Part shown: in pieces, positions 39,600 to 50,222 of the stretch
Numbering within the stretch: position 1 is the stretch's first letter
Layout: each line of letters begins with the position of its first letter
Source of the DNA: Rhodanobacter sp. T12-5
GTDB taxonomy: Bacteria > Pseudomonadota > Gammaproteobacteria > Xanthomonadales > Rhodanobacteraceae
Direction of reading: 5' to 3'
DNA: 64,000 nt
NCBI RefSeq assembly: GCF_008329435.1
Contig: NZ_NPKN01000001.1
Location: 806,001 to 870,000 of the forward strand
The notes under the pieces: model-generated
Databases searched by the model: none
Seen by the model: the letters and a program-made list of their open reading frames with translations, nothing else
What the model was told of the DNA's origin: nothing
Position numbers and translations under genes: made by a program

Positions 39600-40385
39600 A
39601 TGTTCTCATCCCTGTGGGTAGCCAAGACCGGCCTCGATGCGCAGCAGACGCGCATGGACGTGATCTCGAACAACCTCGCCAACGCCAACACCACCGGCTA
39701 CAAGAGTGCGCGCGCCGCGTTCCAGGACCTGGTCTACCAGAACCTGCGCCAGCCCGGCGGCCAGACCACCGAGCAGACCCAGGCCCCGGCCGGCCTGATG
39801 CTCGGCACCGGCGTGCGCGTGGTCGGCAGCGAGAAGCTGTTCACCCAGGGCAACATCGAGCAAACGGGAAATTCGCTCGACGTGGCCGTGCAGGGACGCG
39901 GCTTCCTGCAGGTGACGATGCCCGACGGCACCATCGCCTACACCCGCGACGGTTCACTGCACCTGGACCAGAACGGCCAGATCGTCACCGCCAACGGTTA
40001 CGCGGTGGACCCGGCGGTCAGCGTTCCGGCCAATGCCCAGAGCATCACCATCGGCAGCGACGGCACCATCAGCGTGAGCCTGCCGGGCCAGGCCGCGACG
40101 CAGCAGATCGGCACCGTGCAGCTGGCCGATTTCATCAACCCCGCCGGCCTGCAGCCCAACGGCGACAACCTTTATCTGGAGACCGCCTCCAGCGGTTCGC
40201 CGCAGATCGGCCAGCCCGGCCTGAACGGCCTGGGCACGCTGTCGCAGGGCGCGCTGGAAAGCTCCAACGTCAACGTGGTCGAGCAGATGGTCGACATGAT
40301 CGAGACCCAGCGCACCTACGAGATGAACTCCAAGGCGGTGTCCGCTGCCGACTCGATGCTGCAGTTCCTCACCAACAAGACCTGA
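39600..40385 (+). CDS. flgG: flagellar distal rod protein FlgG
   Basis: 261 residues. [20 protein letters not shown] and [21 protein letters not shown] at the N-terminus; [21 protein letters not shown] at the C-terminus. Length and motifs match FlgG exactly. Confidence 0.97.
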   Translation: MFSSLWVAKTGLDAQQTRMDVISNNLANANTTGYKSARAAFQDLVYQNLRQPGGQTTEQTQAPAGLMLGTGVRVVGSEKLFTQGNIEQTGNSLDVAVQGRGFLQVTMPDGTIAYTRDGSLHLDQNGQIVTANGYAVDPAVSVPANAQSITIGSDGTISVSLPGQAATQQIGTVQLADFINPAGLQPNGDNLYLETASSGSPQIGQPGLNGLGTLSQGALESSNVNVVEQMVDMIETQRTYEMNSKAVSAADSMLQFLTNKT

Positions 40386-40396
40386 GTGATGCCGTG

Positions 40397-41083
40397 ATGT
40401 CCCATCTTTGCCGCTTTACCCTCGCGTTGGGCACGTTCGCCCTGCTGGCCGGTTGCGCCAGTTCGCCACGTGCGCGCGACGACGCGCAGTGGGCGCCGAC
40501 GGCGCCGCTGGAACAGCCGCCGGTGGCGTCCGCCGCTTCCGACGGCTCGATCTACCATGATCAGCAGAACATGGAACTGTTCACCGATTCGCGCGCACAC
40601 CGCGTGGGCGACATCCTCACCGTGGCGCTGGTGGAAAGCACCCAGGCCAGCAAAAAGGCGACCACCAGCACCAGCAAGACCGACAAGGCCAACATTGCCT
40701 CGCCGACGATTCTCGGGCAGGGACTTTCGATCGGCGGCAAGGTGGCCAATATCGGACTGGATGGCGAGCGCAGTTTCGACGGCGCCGGCTCCAGCACGCA
40801 GAGCAACCAGCTCACCGGGCAGATCACCGTCACCGTGGCGCAGCGCCTGTCCAACGGCAACCTGCTGGTGCGCGGCGAGAAGTGGCTGACCATCAACCAG
40901 GGCCAGGAGCTGGTACGCATCTCCGGCATCGTGCGCCCGCAGGACATCGGCCAGGACAACGTGGTGCCGTCCACCCGCGTCGCCGACGCACGCATCGCCT
41001 ACACCGGCCGCGGCACGCTGGCCGACTCCAACACGCGTGGCTGGCTGTCGCGCTTCTTCAATTCCAAATGGATGCCGTTCTGA
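40397..41083 (+). CDS. flgH: flagellar L-ring lipoprotein FlgH
   Basis: 228 residues. The signal peptide ends in lipobox LLAGC (about Cys18-19). The mature part has SLYHDQ-like [22 protein letters not shown], then [19 protein letters not shown] and [10 protein letters not shown]. Forms the outer-membrane ring. ATG 40397 was chosen; a GTG is immediately upstream. The stop overlaps flgI (TGATG). Confidence 0.94.
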   Translation: MSHLCRFTLALGTFALLAGCASSPRARDDAQWAPTAPLEQPPVASAASDGSIYHDQQNMELFTDSRAHRVGDILTVALVESTQASKKATTSTSKTDKANIASPTILGQGLSIGGKVANIGLDGERSFDGAGSSTQSNQLTGQITVTVAQRLSNGNLLVRGEKWLTINQGQELVRISGIVRPQDIGQDNVVPSTRVADARIAYTGRGTLADSNTRGWLSRFFNSKWMPF

Positions 41084-42372
41084 TGAAAACGCATCGCGGC
41101 AAATCGCCACGGCAGTGCCTCGCCATGAATCACGGCGAGCACGGCCGTGGCGCGGATGTGTCGGTGCGCGTTTCGGCACTGGCGCACGAGGCCGATCCGG
41201 CTGACGTGCTTGCCCACGCCGGGCACCGCCGTGCGGCTGTCCGCGCACTGATCTCTCGCTGGAATGCATTCGGGGCGACCCTGCTGTGCTGCGTGCTGGC
41301 CTTGTCGATGGCTCCGACTGCGGCGCACGCCGACAAGATCCGCGACCTGGTGCAGGTCGCCGGCGTACGCAGCAATCAGCTGATTGGCTACGGTTTGGTG
41401 GTCGGCCTGGACGGCTCGGGCGACCAGACCACGCAGGCGCCGTTCACCACGCAGAGCCTGGAGAACATGCTGCAGCAGTTCGGCATCACCGTGCCGGCGA
41501 ACGCGCGGCCGCAGCTCAAGAACGCGGCGGCGGTGATGGTGACGGCGGAGCTGCCGGCGTTCGCCAAGCCCGGGCAGGCCATCGACGTCACGGTCGCCTC
41601 GATCGGCAACGCCAAGAGCATCCGCGGTGGCCAGCTGCTGATGACGCCGCTGCGCGGCGCCGACGGCAACGTCTACGCGGTGGCGCAGGGGAGCGTGGTG
41701 GTCGGCGGCATCAGCGCGCAGGGCAAGAGCGGCTCCAGCGTGCAGGTCAATATTTCCGCCAGCGGGCGTATCCCCAACGGTGCGTCGGTGGAACGCACCG
41801 TGGCCTCGTCGTTCGCCACCAGCAACAACCTCACGCTCAACCTCAACACCGCCGATTTCACCACGGCAGCACGCATCGCCACCGCGATCAACCAGGCCTA
41901 TGGTGCGGGTACCGCGCAACCGCTGGATGGCGGTTCGGTCTCCGTGCGCGGTCCGCAGGATCCGTCGCAGAAAGTGGCCTGGCTGGGCGCGATCCAGAGC
42001 CTGGACGTGCAGCCAGGCGATGCGCCGGCGCGGATCGTGGTGAACTCGCGCACCGGCACGGTGGTGATCGGCTCGGACGTGCGGGTCAGCGCAGCGGCAG
42101 TCGCGCACGGCGCGATCCAGGTCACCATCGGCGAGCAGCCGCTGGTCAGCCAGCCGGCGCCGTTCAGCCAGGGCCAGACCGCGATCGTGCCGAGCAGCAA
42201 CGTACAGGTCAGCGAAGACGGTGCGCACATGTTCAAGTTCGGTCCCGGCGTCAGCCTGGACACGATCGTGCGGGCGGTCAATCAGGTCGGCGCCACGCCG
42301 AGCGACCTGATCTCGATACTGCAGGCGCTGAAGCAGGCTGGCGCGCTTCATGCAGATCTCGTCGTGATCTGA
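41083..42372 (+). CDS. flgI: flagellar P-ring protein FlgI
   Basis: 429 residues. The mature protein begins at [20 protein letters not shown] and contains [23 protein letters not shown]-like [13 protein letters not shown] and the C-terminal [20 protein letters not shown]. FlgI forms the periplasmic P ring. The N-terminus is odd: about 60 hydrophilic residues precede the hydrophobic signal core ([19 protein letters not shown]), where about 5-10 are usual. Either translation starts at a later non-ATG codon or this protein has a long leader. The ATG at 41083 overlaps the flgH stop. Confidence 0.93.
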   Translation: MKTHRGKSPRQCLAMNHGEHGRGADVSVRVSALAHEADPADVLAHAGHRRAAVRALISRWNAFGATLLCCVLALSMAPTAAHADKIRDLVQVAGVRSNQLIGYGLVVGLDGSGDQTTQAPFTTQSLENMLQQFGITVPANARPQLKNAAAVMVTAELPAFAKPGQAIDVTVASIGNAKSIRGGQLLMTPLRGADGNVYAVAQGSVVVGGISAQGKSGSSVQVNISASGRIPNGASVERTVASSFATSNNLTLNLNTADFTTAARIATAINQAYGAGTAQPLDGGSVSVRGPQDPSQKVAWLGAIQSLDVQPGDAPARIVVNSRTGTVVIGSDVRVSAAAVAHGAIQVTIGEQPLVSQPAPFSQGQTAIVPSSNVQVSEDGAHMFKFGPGVSLDTIVRAVNQVGATPSDLISILQALKQAGALHADLVVI

Positions 42373-42387
42373 TCAGGTGACAAAATC

Positions 42388-43464
42388 ATGACGCCCCTCA
42401 ACGGCACATCCCCGGCACTCGATACCTGGACCGAACTGTCCGGCTTCCAGCAGCTCAAGGCACAGGCGCGCAGCGATGGCGGCAAGAGCGCGTTGCCGGC
42501 GGTAGCCAAACAGTTCGAGGCGATCTTCACCAAGATGATGCTCAAGTCCATGCGCGACGCCAACGCCAGCATGGGCAGCGACATCGCCGGCAGCGAGCAG
42601 GTCAATTCGTATCGCGACCTGTTCGACCAGCAGTTGTCGTTGAGCCTGGCCAACGGCCACAACGGCATCGGCATCGCAAAAATGCTGGTGCGCCAGCTTG
42701 GCGGCAAGATGGCGGCGGCCGATGCCGCCACGAAGCCCGGCGACGGCAGCCAGGCGCTCGCGCCGCCGGCCGCCAGCGTGATCAATGCCAATGTGAGGGC
42801 ATTGCTGCAACTGGGTTCCGACAAGGATGCATCCGGTGCCGACGATGGAAGCGACGGCATCGGTGCGATGCCGTCGACCGCTGATGCTGGTTCATCCTGG
42901 CGCGATGCACTGGACCGGTTGGCACAGGGCGCAATGGACGTGGCCGGTGCGGCATCGAACCTGCTGCCGGGCGGCGACCCGGTGAAATTCGTGCAGGCGC
43001 TCGCGCCGCATGCCGAGGCCGCGGCAAAAAAACTGGGCGTGTCGGTGCGCGCGCTGCTGGCCCAGGCCGCGCTGGAAACCGGCTGGGGCAAGCACCTGCC
43101 CAGTCATGGCGACGGCAGCAGCAGCAACAACCTGTTCGGCATCAAGGCCGGCGGCGGTTGGGGCGGCGACAAGGTCAGCGTGCCCACGCTGGAATACGAA
43201 AATGGCGTGGCCGTGCGCAAGCGCGACCAGTTCCGCGCCTACGATTCGCCGTCCGATTCGTTTGCCGACTATGCGCGCCTGATTGCCGACAGCCCGCGTT
43301 ACGCGCAGGCGCTGGACCAGGGCGAGAACATTGCAGGCTTCGCGCGTGGACTGGTGCGGGGCGGTTATGCGACCGATCCGGCCTACGTGGCCAAGCTCAC
43401 CGCGATCGCCAACAGCCCGCGCATGCGCGAAGCGCTGGCCTCGTTGAATCTGGACGGCGAATGA
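42388..43464 (+). CDS. flgJ: peptidoglycan hydrolase / rod-capping protein FlgJ
   Basis: 358 residues, two domains. The N-terminal rod-binding part contains VAKQFEAIFTKMMLKSMRDA. The C-terminal muramidase/glucosaminidase domain (about 195-350) has LLAQAALETGWGKHLP with the catalytic Glu and NLFGIKAGGGW. The two-domain form is typical of beta- and gammaproteobacteria. It opens a channel for the rod through peptidoglycan. Last gene of the flgB operon before the sigma-28 site of flgK. Confidence 0.95.
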   Translation: MTPLNGTSPALDTWTELSGFQQLKAQARSDGGKSALPAVAKQFEAIFTKMMLKSMRDANASMGSDIAGSEQVNSYRDLFDQQLSLSLANGHNGIGIAKMLVRQLGGKMAAADAATKPGDGSQALAPPAASVINANVRALLQLGSDKDASGADDGSDGIGAMPSTADAGSSWRDALDRLAQGAMDVAGAASNLLPGGDPVKFVQALAPHAEAAAKKLGVSVRALLAQAALETGWGKHLPSHGDGSSSNNLFGIKAGGGWGGDKVSVPTLEYENGVAVRKRDQFRAYDSPSDSFADYARLIADSPRYAQALDQGENIAGFARGLVRGGYATDPAYVAKLTAIANSPRMREALASLNLDGE

Positions 43465-43582
43465 GCCGGGCGCTGCGCATGGGGTCGCTCGCCGCAGCGC
43501 CTGCCCGCCACATCACGCCGGAAATCCTGGCCGCGGCGGCGGCCGTGCTGGCCTGTCCGCCTCGCGCGAACCGGCCGCAACC

Positions 43583-43609
43583 TCAAGTGATCGGCTCTTG
43601 TGCCGCTAA
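43583..43609 (+). promoter_or_regulatory. sigma-28 promoter of flgKL
   Basis: TCAA (43583-43586), 15 bases, GCCGCTAA (43602-43609); 54 bases upstream of flgK. Two mismatches to TAAA-N15-GCCGATAA. Confidence 0.78.
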
Positions 43610-43662
43610 CGTTGACAAGCCTTGCGCCGAAACGGTGGCGCTCCATGCACCGAGGATGTTCC

Positions 43663-45537
43663 ATGGCTGACATGCTTTCGACCGGCGTGTCCGGGCTGCT
43701 TGCCGCGCAGATCGGGCTCAGCACGGTAAGCCACAACGTGGCCAACGTGAACACCGACGGCTACAGCCGCCAGCAGGTGTCGTTCGGCGCCAGACTGCCC
43801 GAGGGGCAGGGCGGCTATTACATCGGCACCGGTGTGAACACGGTGGCGGTGACGCGTGCCTACAGCCAGTTCCTCAACCAGTCACTGTGGTCGGCCTCGT
43901 CCGGGCAAAGCCGCGCAACCACGATGGCCGCACTCACCGGCCAGCTCAACAACCAGCTTTCCGGCAGCGTCAACCTGCAGACTTCGCTGGACCAGTTCTA
44001 TGGCGCGGTGCAGGACATGGCGAATGCGCCGTCCGACGCGGCATCGCGACAGGTACTGCTGGCGCGCGCCGGCGCGCTGGCCAGCACCTTCAATTCCCTG
44101 TCCGGCCAGTTCAGCCAGCTCGACGGCCAGGTGCAGCAACAGGTCAGCGACACCGTCGATTCGATCAACAACATCAGCCAGTCGATTGCGAAATTGAATG
44201 GCCAGATCCGCTCCTCGGCCGCCACCGACGGTACGCCGCCGGCGGATCTGCTCGACCAGCGCGATGCACTGGTCAAGCAGCTGGCCGGCCAGGTCGGCAT
44301 CAGCGTGACGGCGCAGAACGACAACACCATCAGCGTCTTCGCCGGCAACGGCATGGGCCTGGTCACCGGCACCGAGGCGCATGCGCTCGGCACGGCGCCG
44401 AACATCTACGACGCCACACGGCAGGAAGTGGTCGGCACCTCCGGCAGCGTGCTGAGCGGCCGGCTCGGCGGTGGCGCGCTCGGCGCGTTGCTGGATTTCC
44501 AGCGCACCGTGCTCGACCCGGCACAGACCCAGCTCGGTCGCGCCGCTCAAGCTATGGCCAGCAGCTTCAACGCGCAGCACGGCCAAGGCGTGGATCTGAA
44601 GGGTGACGTGGGCGGCGATTTCTTCGACGTCGCCGGGCCGGCGGTGCAGGCGGCCAGCACCAATGCGGGCAGTGGCACGCTGGATGCCAGCATCAGCGAC
44701 ATGGGTGCGCTCAGCGGCAAGGATTATGTGCTCAGCTACGACGGCACCAGTCCCTGGACACTGCGCGACAGCAACGGCACCAGCGTCGCCCTGAGTGGCA
44801 GCGGCACCGCCGCCGATCCGTTCAAGGCGGCCGGCTTGAGCCTGGTGGTCGGCGGCAGCCCCACGGCGGGCGACAGTTTCCGCATCCAGCCCAGTCGCAA
44901 CGGCGCGGCCGGTTTCACGGTGGCGATCGACGATCCCGACAAGATCGCCGCCGCTGCCGCATTGACGGCGAGCGCCGGCAGTGCCAATACCGGTACGGCC
45001 GTCGCCAGCGCGAGTGTCAGCGACGGCAGCGACCCGAACCTGTTTACCCCCAGTTCGATCGTGTTCACTTCGCCGACCAGCTACAGCATCGACGGTGGCC
45101 CCGCCCAGGTATTCACCGCCGGCCAGCCGATCGTGCATGCCGGCTGGAGCCTGAAGCTCGCTGGTGCACCGGCGGCCGGCGACAGCTTCAACGTCAAGGG
45201 CAATACCAATGCGCAGGGCGACAACACGAACGCGCTGGCGCTGGGCAAGGTCGCCAACCTCGGCGTGCTCGATGGCGGCGTCACCAGCGTGGGCCGCGCC
45301 TACAGCCAGCTGGTCGGGCAGGTCGGCGGTGCCGGCGCGCTGGCCAAGGACGACCTGACCACGCAGACCGCGGTCTACAGCCAGGCGATGTCGTCGCAGC
45401 AAAGCGTGTCCGGCGTGAACATCGACGAAGAGGCCGCCAACCTGGTGCGCTACCAGCAGGCCTACCAGGCTTCGGCCCAGGTCATCACCACCGCCAACAC
45501 CATCTTCAGCGCGTTGCTCAGCGCCGTGCAGAGGTAA
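43663..45537 (+). CDS. flgK: hook-filament junction protein FlgK (HAP1)
   Basis: 624 residues. N-terminal MADMLSTGVSGLLAAQIGLS and SHNVANVNTDGYSRQQVSF are diagnostic; the C-terminus has GVNIDEEAANLVRYQQAYQA. Start 43663 has GAGG seven bases upstream. Chaperoned by FlgN. Four bases before flgL, so one transcript. Confidence 0.96.
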   Translation: MADMLSTGVSGLLAAQIGLSTVSHNVANVNTDGYSRQQVSFGARLPEGQGGYYIGTGVNTVAVTRAYSQFLNQSLWSASSGQSRATTMAALTGQLNNQLSGSVNLQTSLDQFYGAVQDMANAPSDAASRQVLLARAGALASTFNSLSGQFSQLDGQVQQQVSDTVDSINNISQSIAKLNGQIRSSAATDGTPPADLLDQRDALVKQLAGQVGISVTAQNDNTISVFAGNGMGLVTGTEAHALGTAPNIYDATRQEVVGTSGSVLSGRLGGGALGALLDFQRTVLDPAQTQLGRAAQAMASSFNAQHGQGVDLKGDVGGDFFDVAGPAVQAASTNAGSGTLDASISDMGALSGKDYVLSYDGTSPWTLRDSNGTSVALSGSGTAADPFKAAGLSLVVGGSPTAGDSFRIQPSRNGAAGFTVAIDDPDKIAAAAALTASAGSANTGTAVASASVSDGSDPNLFTPSSIVFTSPTSYSIDGGPAQVFTAGQPIVHAGWSLKLAGAPAAGDSFNVKGNTNAQGDNTNALALGKVANLGVLDGGVTSVGRAYSQLVGQVGGAGALAKDDLTTQTAVYSQAMSSQQSVSGVNIDEEAANLVRYQQAYQASAQVITTANTIFSALLSAVQR

Positions 45538-45540
45538 GCC

Positions 45541-46743
45541 ATGCGAGTTTCCACCAGCTGGATGCAGCAGCAGTCCGTCGGCAGCATGATGGACCGGCAG
45601 AGCGACCTGTCCGACATCAATACGCAGCTCAGTACCGGCAAGCGCATCAACCAGCCGTCCGACGATCCGGTCGGCGCGGCGCGCGCACTGGACCTGACGC
45701 ACGTCACCGCCGATACCGCGCAATACCAGCGCAACATCACCAGCGCCAACGCGCGACTGGGGCTGGAAGACCAGAGCCTGTCCAACGTCACCAACGTACT
45801 CGGCCGCGTGCGCACCTTGCTGCTGCAGGCCGCCAACGGCACGCAGACCGACGAAACCCGCGGCGACATCGCCGCCGAGATGGTGCAGTTGCGCCAGCAA
45901 TTGCTGGGGCAGGCCAACAGCAAGGATGGCCAGGGCGAATACATCTTCGCCGGCAACCGCACCGGCACCGAGCCGTTCGCCTCGCAGAACGGCGTCACCT
46001 ACGTGGGTGACGACGGCCAGCGCATGGTGGCTGCAGGCCCGGGTCTGCAGGTCGCCACCGGCGATCCGGGCAGTGCCGTATTCGCCAACATTCCCACCGG
46101 CAACGGCACCTTCGCGATCAGTGCCGCCGCCGCCAACACCGGCAGCGCCGTGGCCGGTGCCAGCAGCGTCAGCGATCCGCATGCGAATCCTTCGGCGTGG
46201 GATGGCGGCAGCTACAGCATCGTGTTCACCGCGGCCGATACGTATGAAGTGCGCGATGGCGGCGGCGCCGTGCTGGACAGCGGCAGCTACGACCCGGCGG
46301 TCGGTGGCAGCGTCAGCTTCCGCGGTGCGCAGGTGGCATTCAGCGGCACGCCCGCGGCGGGCGACAGCTTCGCCCTGGGTGCATCGTCCACGCAGGATGT
46401 GTTCACCACGCTGGACAAGATCATCGGCACGCTGCAGCAGCCGAACGGTGGCGGCGCGGACACGCAGAACGACATCAACACGCAGTTCGCGAATCTCGAT
46501 CAGGCGATCAACACCATCACGCGTACGCGCGGTGCTGTCGGCGCGCGCATGAATGCGCTCGATCAGCAGAGCGGGCTCAACGACGACCTGACCCTGCAAT
46601 ACAAGAGCGCGCTGTCGGACGTGCAATCCGTGAACTACTACGACGCGATCAGCCAGCTGGGCGCGCAGACCACCGCCCTGCAGGCGGCGCAGCAGACGTT
46701 CACCAAGATCCAGGGCTCGAAGTTGTTCGATTATTTGCGTTGA
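45541..46743 (+). CDS. flgL: hook-filament junction protein FlgL (HAP3)
   Basis: 400 residues. N-terminal STSWMQQQSVGSMMDRQSDL and LSTGKRINQPSDDPVGAARAL resemble flagellin; the C-terminus ends ALQAAQQTFTKIQGSKLFDYL. Second junction protein, directly after flgK. Confidence 0.95.
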   Translation: MRVSTSWMQQQSVGSMMDRQSDLSDINTQLSTGKRINQPSDDPVGAARALDLTHVTADTAQYQRNITSANARLGLEDQSLSNVTNVLGRVRTLLLQAANGTQTDETRGDIAAEMVQLRQQLLGQANSKDGQGEYIFAGNRTGTEPFASQNGVTYVGDDGQRMVAAGPGLQVATGDPGSAVFANIPTGNGTFAISAAAANTGSAVAGASSVSDPHANPSAWDGGSYSIVFTAADTYEVRDGGGAVLDSGSYDPAVGGSVSFRGAQVAFSGTPAAGDSFALGASSTQDVFTTLDKIIGTLQQPNGGGADTQNDINTQFANLDQAINTITRTRGAVGARMNALDQQSGLNDDLTLQYKSALSDVQSVNYYDAISQLGAQTTALQAAQQTFTKIQGSKLFDYLR

Positions 46744-46749
46744 CAAGGC

Positions 46750-46776
46750 TCAAGTTTCGGTGTGGTGCGTCGAAAC
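46750..46776 (+). promoter_or_regulatory. sigma-28 promoter of fliC
   Basis: TCAA (46750-46753), 15 bases, GTCGAAAC (46769-46776); 92 bases upstream of fliC. Less perfect than the others but the only candidate in the gap. Confidence 0.65.
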
Positions 46777-46868
46777 AGTCCACAAGGCGGATGTATTCAA
46801 TGGTGAATCCCCGCCGGATTGTCTGAGCCGACTCACCTCGGCACATCACCCCGATTCGGAGAATTCCC

Positions 46869-48341
46869 ATGGTCATGAGCGTCATCACCAACATCAGCTC
46901 CCTGAACGCCCAGAAGAATCTGGCGTCGTCGCAGAGCAAGCTGGCCACCGCGATCTCGCGTCTGTCGTCCGGTATGCGCATCAACAGCGCCAAGGACGAT
47001 GCCGCCGGCCTCGCCATCTCGACCCGCTTCACCACCCAGATCAACGGCCTGAACCAGGCGGTCAGCAATGCCAACGACGGCATCTCGCTGGCGCAGACCA
47101 CGGAGTCGGCGTTGAACGAGGTGACCAACAACATGCAGCGCATCCGCACACTGGCGGTGCAGTCGGCCAACGCCACCAACTCCGACAGCGACCGCGCCGC
47201 GCTCGATGCCGAAGTGCAGCAGCGTCTGTCGGAAATCACCCGCATCTCGCAGCAGACCACGTTCAACGGCCGCCACGTCCTTGACGGCACGTTCGGCAGC
47301 GCTGCGTTCCAGATCGGCGCCAACGTCGGCGAGACGATCTCGGTGAACCTGAGCCAGGGCGCCGGCGCCAAGCAGGTCGGCCAGGTAGCCACCTCGGCGA
47401 CCGGTGACATCAGCAGCCTGTTCACTTCCGGCGGCACCGCCGCAACCGCGTCGGTGGCCACGGCCACGGGCGTTGCAGGCTTTGACTACAGCGCTGGTAC
47501 GGGTACGCCCAAGACCTTCACGGTCGACGGCACCACGGTTGCCCTGGCGACCGCCGAGACCGACCAGGCGACCTTGGTGGCTGATGTGCAGACCCAGTTG
47601 GATGCAGGTGCAGGTGGCGCAGGCGTCTACACCGTCGCCGCCAGCGGTACCGACGGCTTCACCATCACCACGGCAGCGACGGGCTCGGCCAGCGCCATCA
47701 CGATCGGCGGCGCCGATGCGGCGTTCATCACCGGCAACGTCGCCGGTGCGGACGCGGTCGCCGGCACGCCGGCCGACCTGACCCTCGGTTCTGGCGATCT
47801 GAAGATCGACGGTACCGACATGGCGGGCACCTACAAGGACGCCCAGAGCCTGGTCGATGCGATCAACAGCAAGGGCATTGCCGGCGTCTCCGCCTACTAC
47901 GACAGCAGCAGCAAGGCATTGCACCTGAACTCGCAGTCTGCGCTGACCGTGGACGGCACCAAGGCCGCTTCGGGTGCGGGCGACTTCGGCTTCTCCGGTG
48001 CCGGTGCCACCGCCATCGCTACCGGCGGCGACCTGGCCAGCAGCAACGTGAAGACGGTGAGCGGCGCGAACGACACCATCAGCCGCATCGATGCCGCCCT
48101 GGGCACCATCAGCTCCATGCGCAGCGATCTCGGCGCGGTGCAGAACCGTTTCGATTCCACCATCGCCAACCTGCAGACCATTTCGCAGAACCTCAGCTCG
48201 TCGCGCAGCCAGATCCAGGATGCCGACTTCGCTGCCGAGACCGCGAACATGTCCAGCGCGAACATCCTGCAACAGGCCGGTGTCTCGGTGCTGGCGCAGG
48301 CCAACGCTTCCACCCAGAGCGTGCTCAAGCTGCTGCAGTAA
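46869..48341 (+). CDS. fliC: flagellin FliC
   Basis: 490 residues. The conserved N-terminal D0/D1 (ITNISSLNAQKNLASSQSKL, LSSGMRINSAKDDAAGLAI) and C-terminal D1/D0 (DADFAAETANMSSANILQQA ... VLKLLQ) are intact. The variable middle (about 180-390) is Gly/Ala/Thr-rich. ATG 46869 has GGAG seven bases upstream; a second ATG two codons later is possible. A strong hairpin follows the stop. One flagellin gene is seen in the window. Confidence 0.97.
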   Translation: MVMSVITNISSLNAQKNLASSQSKLATAISRLSSGMRINSAKDDAAGLAISTRFTTQINGLNQAVSNANDGISLAQTTESALNEVTNNMQRIRTLAVQSANATNSDSDRAALDAEVQQRLSEITRISQQTTFNGRHVLDGTFGSAAFQIGANVGETISVNLSQGAGAKQVGQVATSATGDISSLFTSGGTAATASVATATGVAGFDYSAGTGTPKTFTVDGTTVALATAETDQATLVADVQTQLDAGAGGAGVYTVAASGTDGFTITTAATGSASAITIGGADAAFITGNVAGADAVAGTPADLTLGSGDLKIDGTDMAGTYKDAQSLVDAINSKGIAGVSAYYDSSSKALHLNSQSALTVDGTKAASGAGDFGFSGAGATAIATGGDLASSNVKTVSGANDTISRIDAALGTISSMRSDLGAVQNRFDSTIANLQTISQNLSSSRSQIQDADFAAETANMSSANILQQAGVSVLAQANASTQSVLKLLQ

Positions 48342-48350
48342 CTTGCCACC

Positions 48351-48380
48351 GGAACGGCCGCGGATGTCCGCGGCCGTTCC
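48351..48380 (+). terminator. GC-rich hairpin after fliC
   Basis: A 14-base arm, GGAACGGCCGCGGA, pairs with its exact complement at 48367-48380, followed by ATTTG. It probably ends most fliC transcripts or stabilises the mRNA, with read-through into fliD. Confidence 0.75.
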
Positions 48381-48404
48381 ATTTGAATCCAGGACGACCC
48401 GACC

Positions 48405-49799
48405 ATGGCGATCACCGTCAATTCCGCCACACCCACCACCGGCCTGTTGACCTCGATGGGCGTCGGTTCGGGTCTTGACGTAGCCACCCTGGTCACCCAA
48501 CTGGTCAATGCCAAGAAGGCACCCCAGCAAAACCAGATCACCGATCAGGCGCAAACCGCCAATACCCAGCTTTCCGCGCTTGGCCAGGTCAGCGCCGCGC
48601 TTTCGGCCTTGCAATCGGCGATGGCCTCGATCAGCGATGGCAGCGCATTCAGCGCGCACAGCGTGAGCAGCAGCGACACCACCATATTGAACGCCACCGC
48701 GACCGGCAGCGCCGTCGCCGGCAGTTACAAGATCGAAGTGACCCAGCTGGCCAGCGCCCTCAAGGCCTCGTCCGGTGCGTTCACCGGCAGCAGCACCACG
48801 GTCGGTACCGGCACACTCACCATTGCGGTGGGCGGCCAGACCATGAATCTTTCCATCGATGGCAGCAACAACTCGCTGGCATCGATTCGCGATGCGATCA
48901 ACAAGGCCAGCGACAACCCCGGCGTCAGCGCCACCATCGTCAACGGTACCGACGGCGCGCACCTGGTGCTGAGCGGCACCCGCACCGGCGCAGCCAATGG
49001 CTTTACGGTGTCGAGCAGCGGCGGCGATGGCGGTCTTGCCGCACTCAACTACGATGCGAGCGCCGGCAGCGGCAACAATCTGACCGTGATCACCGCGGCC
49101 AGCGATGCGCTGTACACCATCGACGGCCTGGCCGCGAACAGCGCCGGCAACAGCATCAGCACCGCCATCGACGGACTCACCCTCAACCTGTCCGCGCTGG
49201 GTACCAGCACGGTCAGCGTGGCCAATGACCCGTCCAAGGCGACCAGCGCGCTGACCAACCTGGTCAATACCTACAACAGCTTCGTCGGCATCTATCAAAA
49301 CCTGACCAAATACGATGCGACGACGAAGACCGCCGGCGCGATGATCGGCGACGCCACGCTCAACGGCATCAACAGCACCTTGTCGCGGATCATCGGCGGC
49401 AGCGCCAATGGCGCCACGCTGTCCTCGATCGGCATTTCGTTGCAGGTGGACGGAACGCTCAAGCTCGACAGCGACACACTGAACGCGGCACTCGCCGATG
49501 GCGGCAAGCAGGTCAGCGACGTGTTCGGCGGCGACAACGGCTTCTCCGCGCAACTGGGTGCCCAGCTGACCAACTGGGTTGGCGACAGCGGCGTACTGGC
49601 CGGGCGCACCGACAGCATCAGCCAGCAGCTGAAGGACCTGGGCGACCAGCAGGACGCGCTGAACGCCCGCATGGACAGCCTCACCGCACGTTACCAGGCG
49701 CAGTTCACCGCGCTGGACACGCTGATGTCCAAGCTCAACAGCACCAGCAGCTACCTCACCCAGCAGTTCGACGCGCTTACCAACAGCAACAAGAAGTAA
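48405..49799 (+). CDS. fliD: flagellar filament cap protein FliD (HAP2)
   Basis: 464 residues. N-terminal GVGSGLDVATLVTQLVNAKK and C-terminal LDTLMSKLNSTSSYLTQQFDAL are typical; the centre has the paired cap domains. Caps the filament and folds flagellin. No clear sigma-28 site was seen in the 60 bases upstream. Confidence 0.95.
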   Translation: MAITVNSATPTTGLLTSMGVGSGLDVATLVTQLVNAKKAPQQNQITDQAQTANTQLSALGQVSAALSALQSAMASISDGSAFSAHSVSSSDTTILNATATGSAVAGSYKIEVTQLASALKASSGAFTGSSTTVGTGTLTIAVGGQTMNLSIDGSNNSLASIRDAINKASDNPGVSATIVNGTDGAHLVLSGTRTGAANGFTVSSSGGDGGLAALNYDASAGSGNNLTVITAASDALYTIDGLAANSAGNSISTAIDGLTLNLSALGTSTVSVANDPSKATSALTNLVNTYNSFVGIYQNLTKYDATTKTAGAMIGDATLNGINSTLSRIIGGSANGATLSSIGISLQVDGTLKLDSDTLNAALADGGKQVSDVFGGDNGFSAQLGAQLTNWVGDSGVLAGRTDSISQQLKDLGDQQDALNARMDSLTARYQAQFTALDTLMSKLNSTSSYLTQQFDALTNSNKK

Positions 49800-49811
49800 G
49801 GAGATACGGTC

Positions 49812-50222
49812 ATGGGATTCGGTTACGGCGCAGGCGCCTACCAACAAGTCCGTTCGCATGGCGGCGTGGAGTCGGCCGATCCGCATGGCCTGATCACCTT
49901 GCTGATGGATGGTGCGCTGGAGCGGATGGTCAAGGCCCGTGCACACATGCAGCGCGGCGAGACGGCGGCCAAGGGCGAAACCATCTCGCGCTGCATCGAA
50001 ATCCTGGGCGGGCTGCGTGACAGCCTCGATCCCAAGGCGGATCCGGCCATGGTCGAGCGGCTGGATGCGTTGTACGACTACATGAGCCGGCGCCTGCTGC
50101 AGGCCAACATCCGTGACGACACCACCCTGATCGACGAGGTCAGCCAGCTGCTGCAACAGGTGCGCGACAGCTGGGTGCAGGTCGCTCCGGCCGGCGCCGC
50201 TGAGCATGCCGCAAGCGCATGA
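49812..50222 (+). CDS. fliS: flagellin export chaperone FliS
   Basis: 136 residues. YQQVRSHGGVESADPHGLIT, LLMDGALERMVKARAHM and GETISRCIEILGGLRDSLD match the helical FliS fold that binds the flagellin C-terminus. Twelve bases after fliD. Confidence 0.95.
   Translation: MGFGYGAGAYQQVRSHGGVESADPHGLITLLMDGALERMVKARAHMQRGETAAKGETISRCIEILGGLRDSLDPKADPAMVERLDALYDYMSRRLLQANIRDDTTLIDEVSQLLQQVRDSWVQVAPAGAAEHAASA

Noticed and set aside
43882..46746. 954-codon minus-strand frame across flgK and flgL
   Set aside because: Same reason; no recognisable motif.
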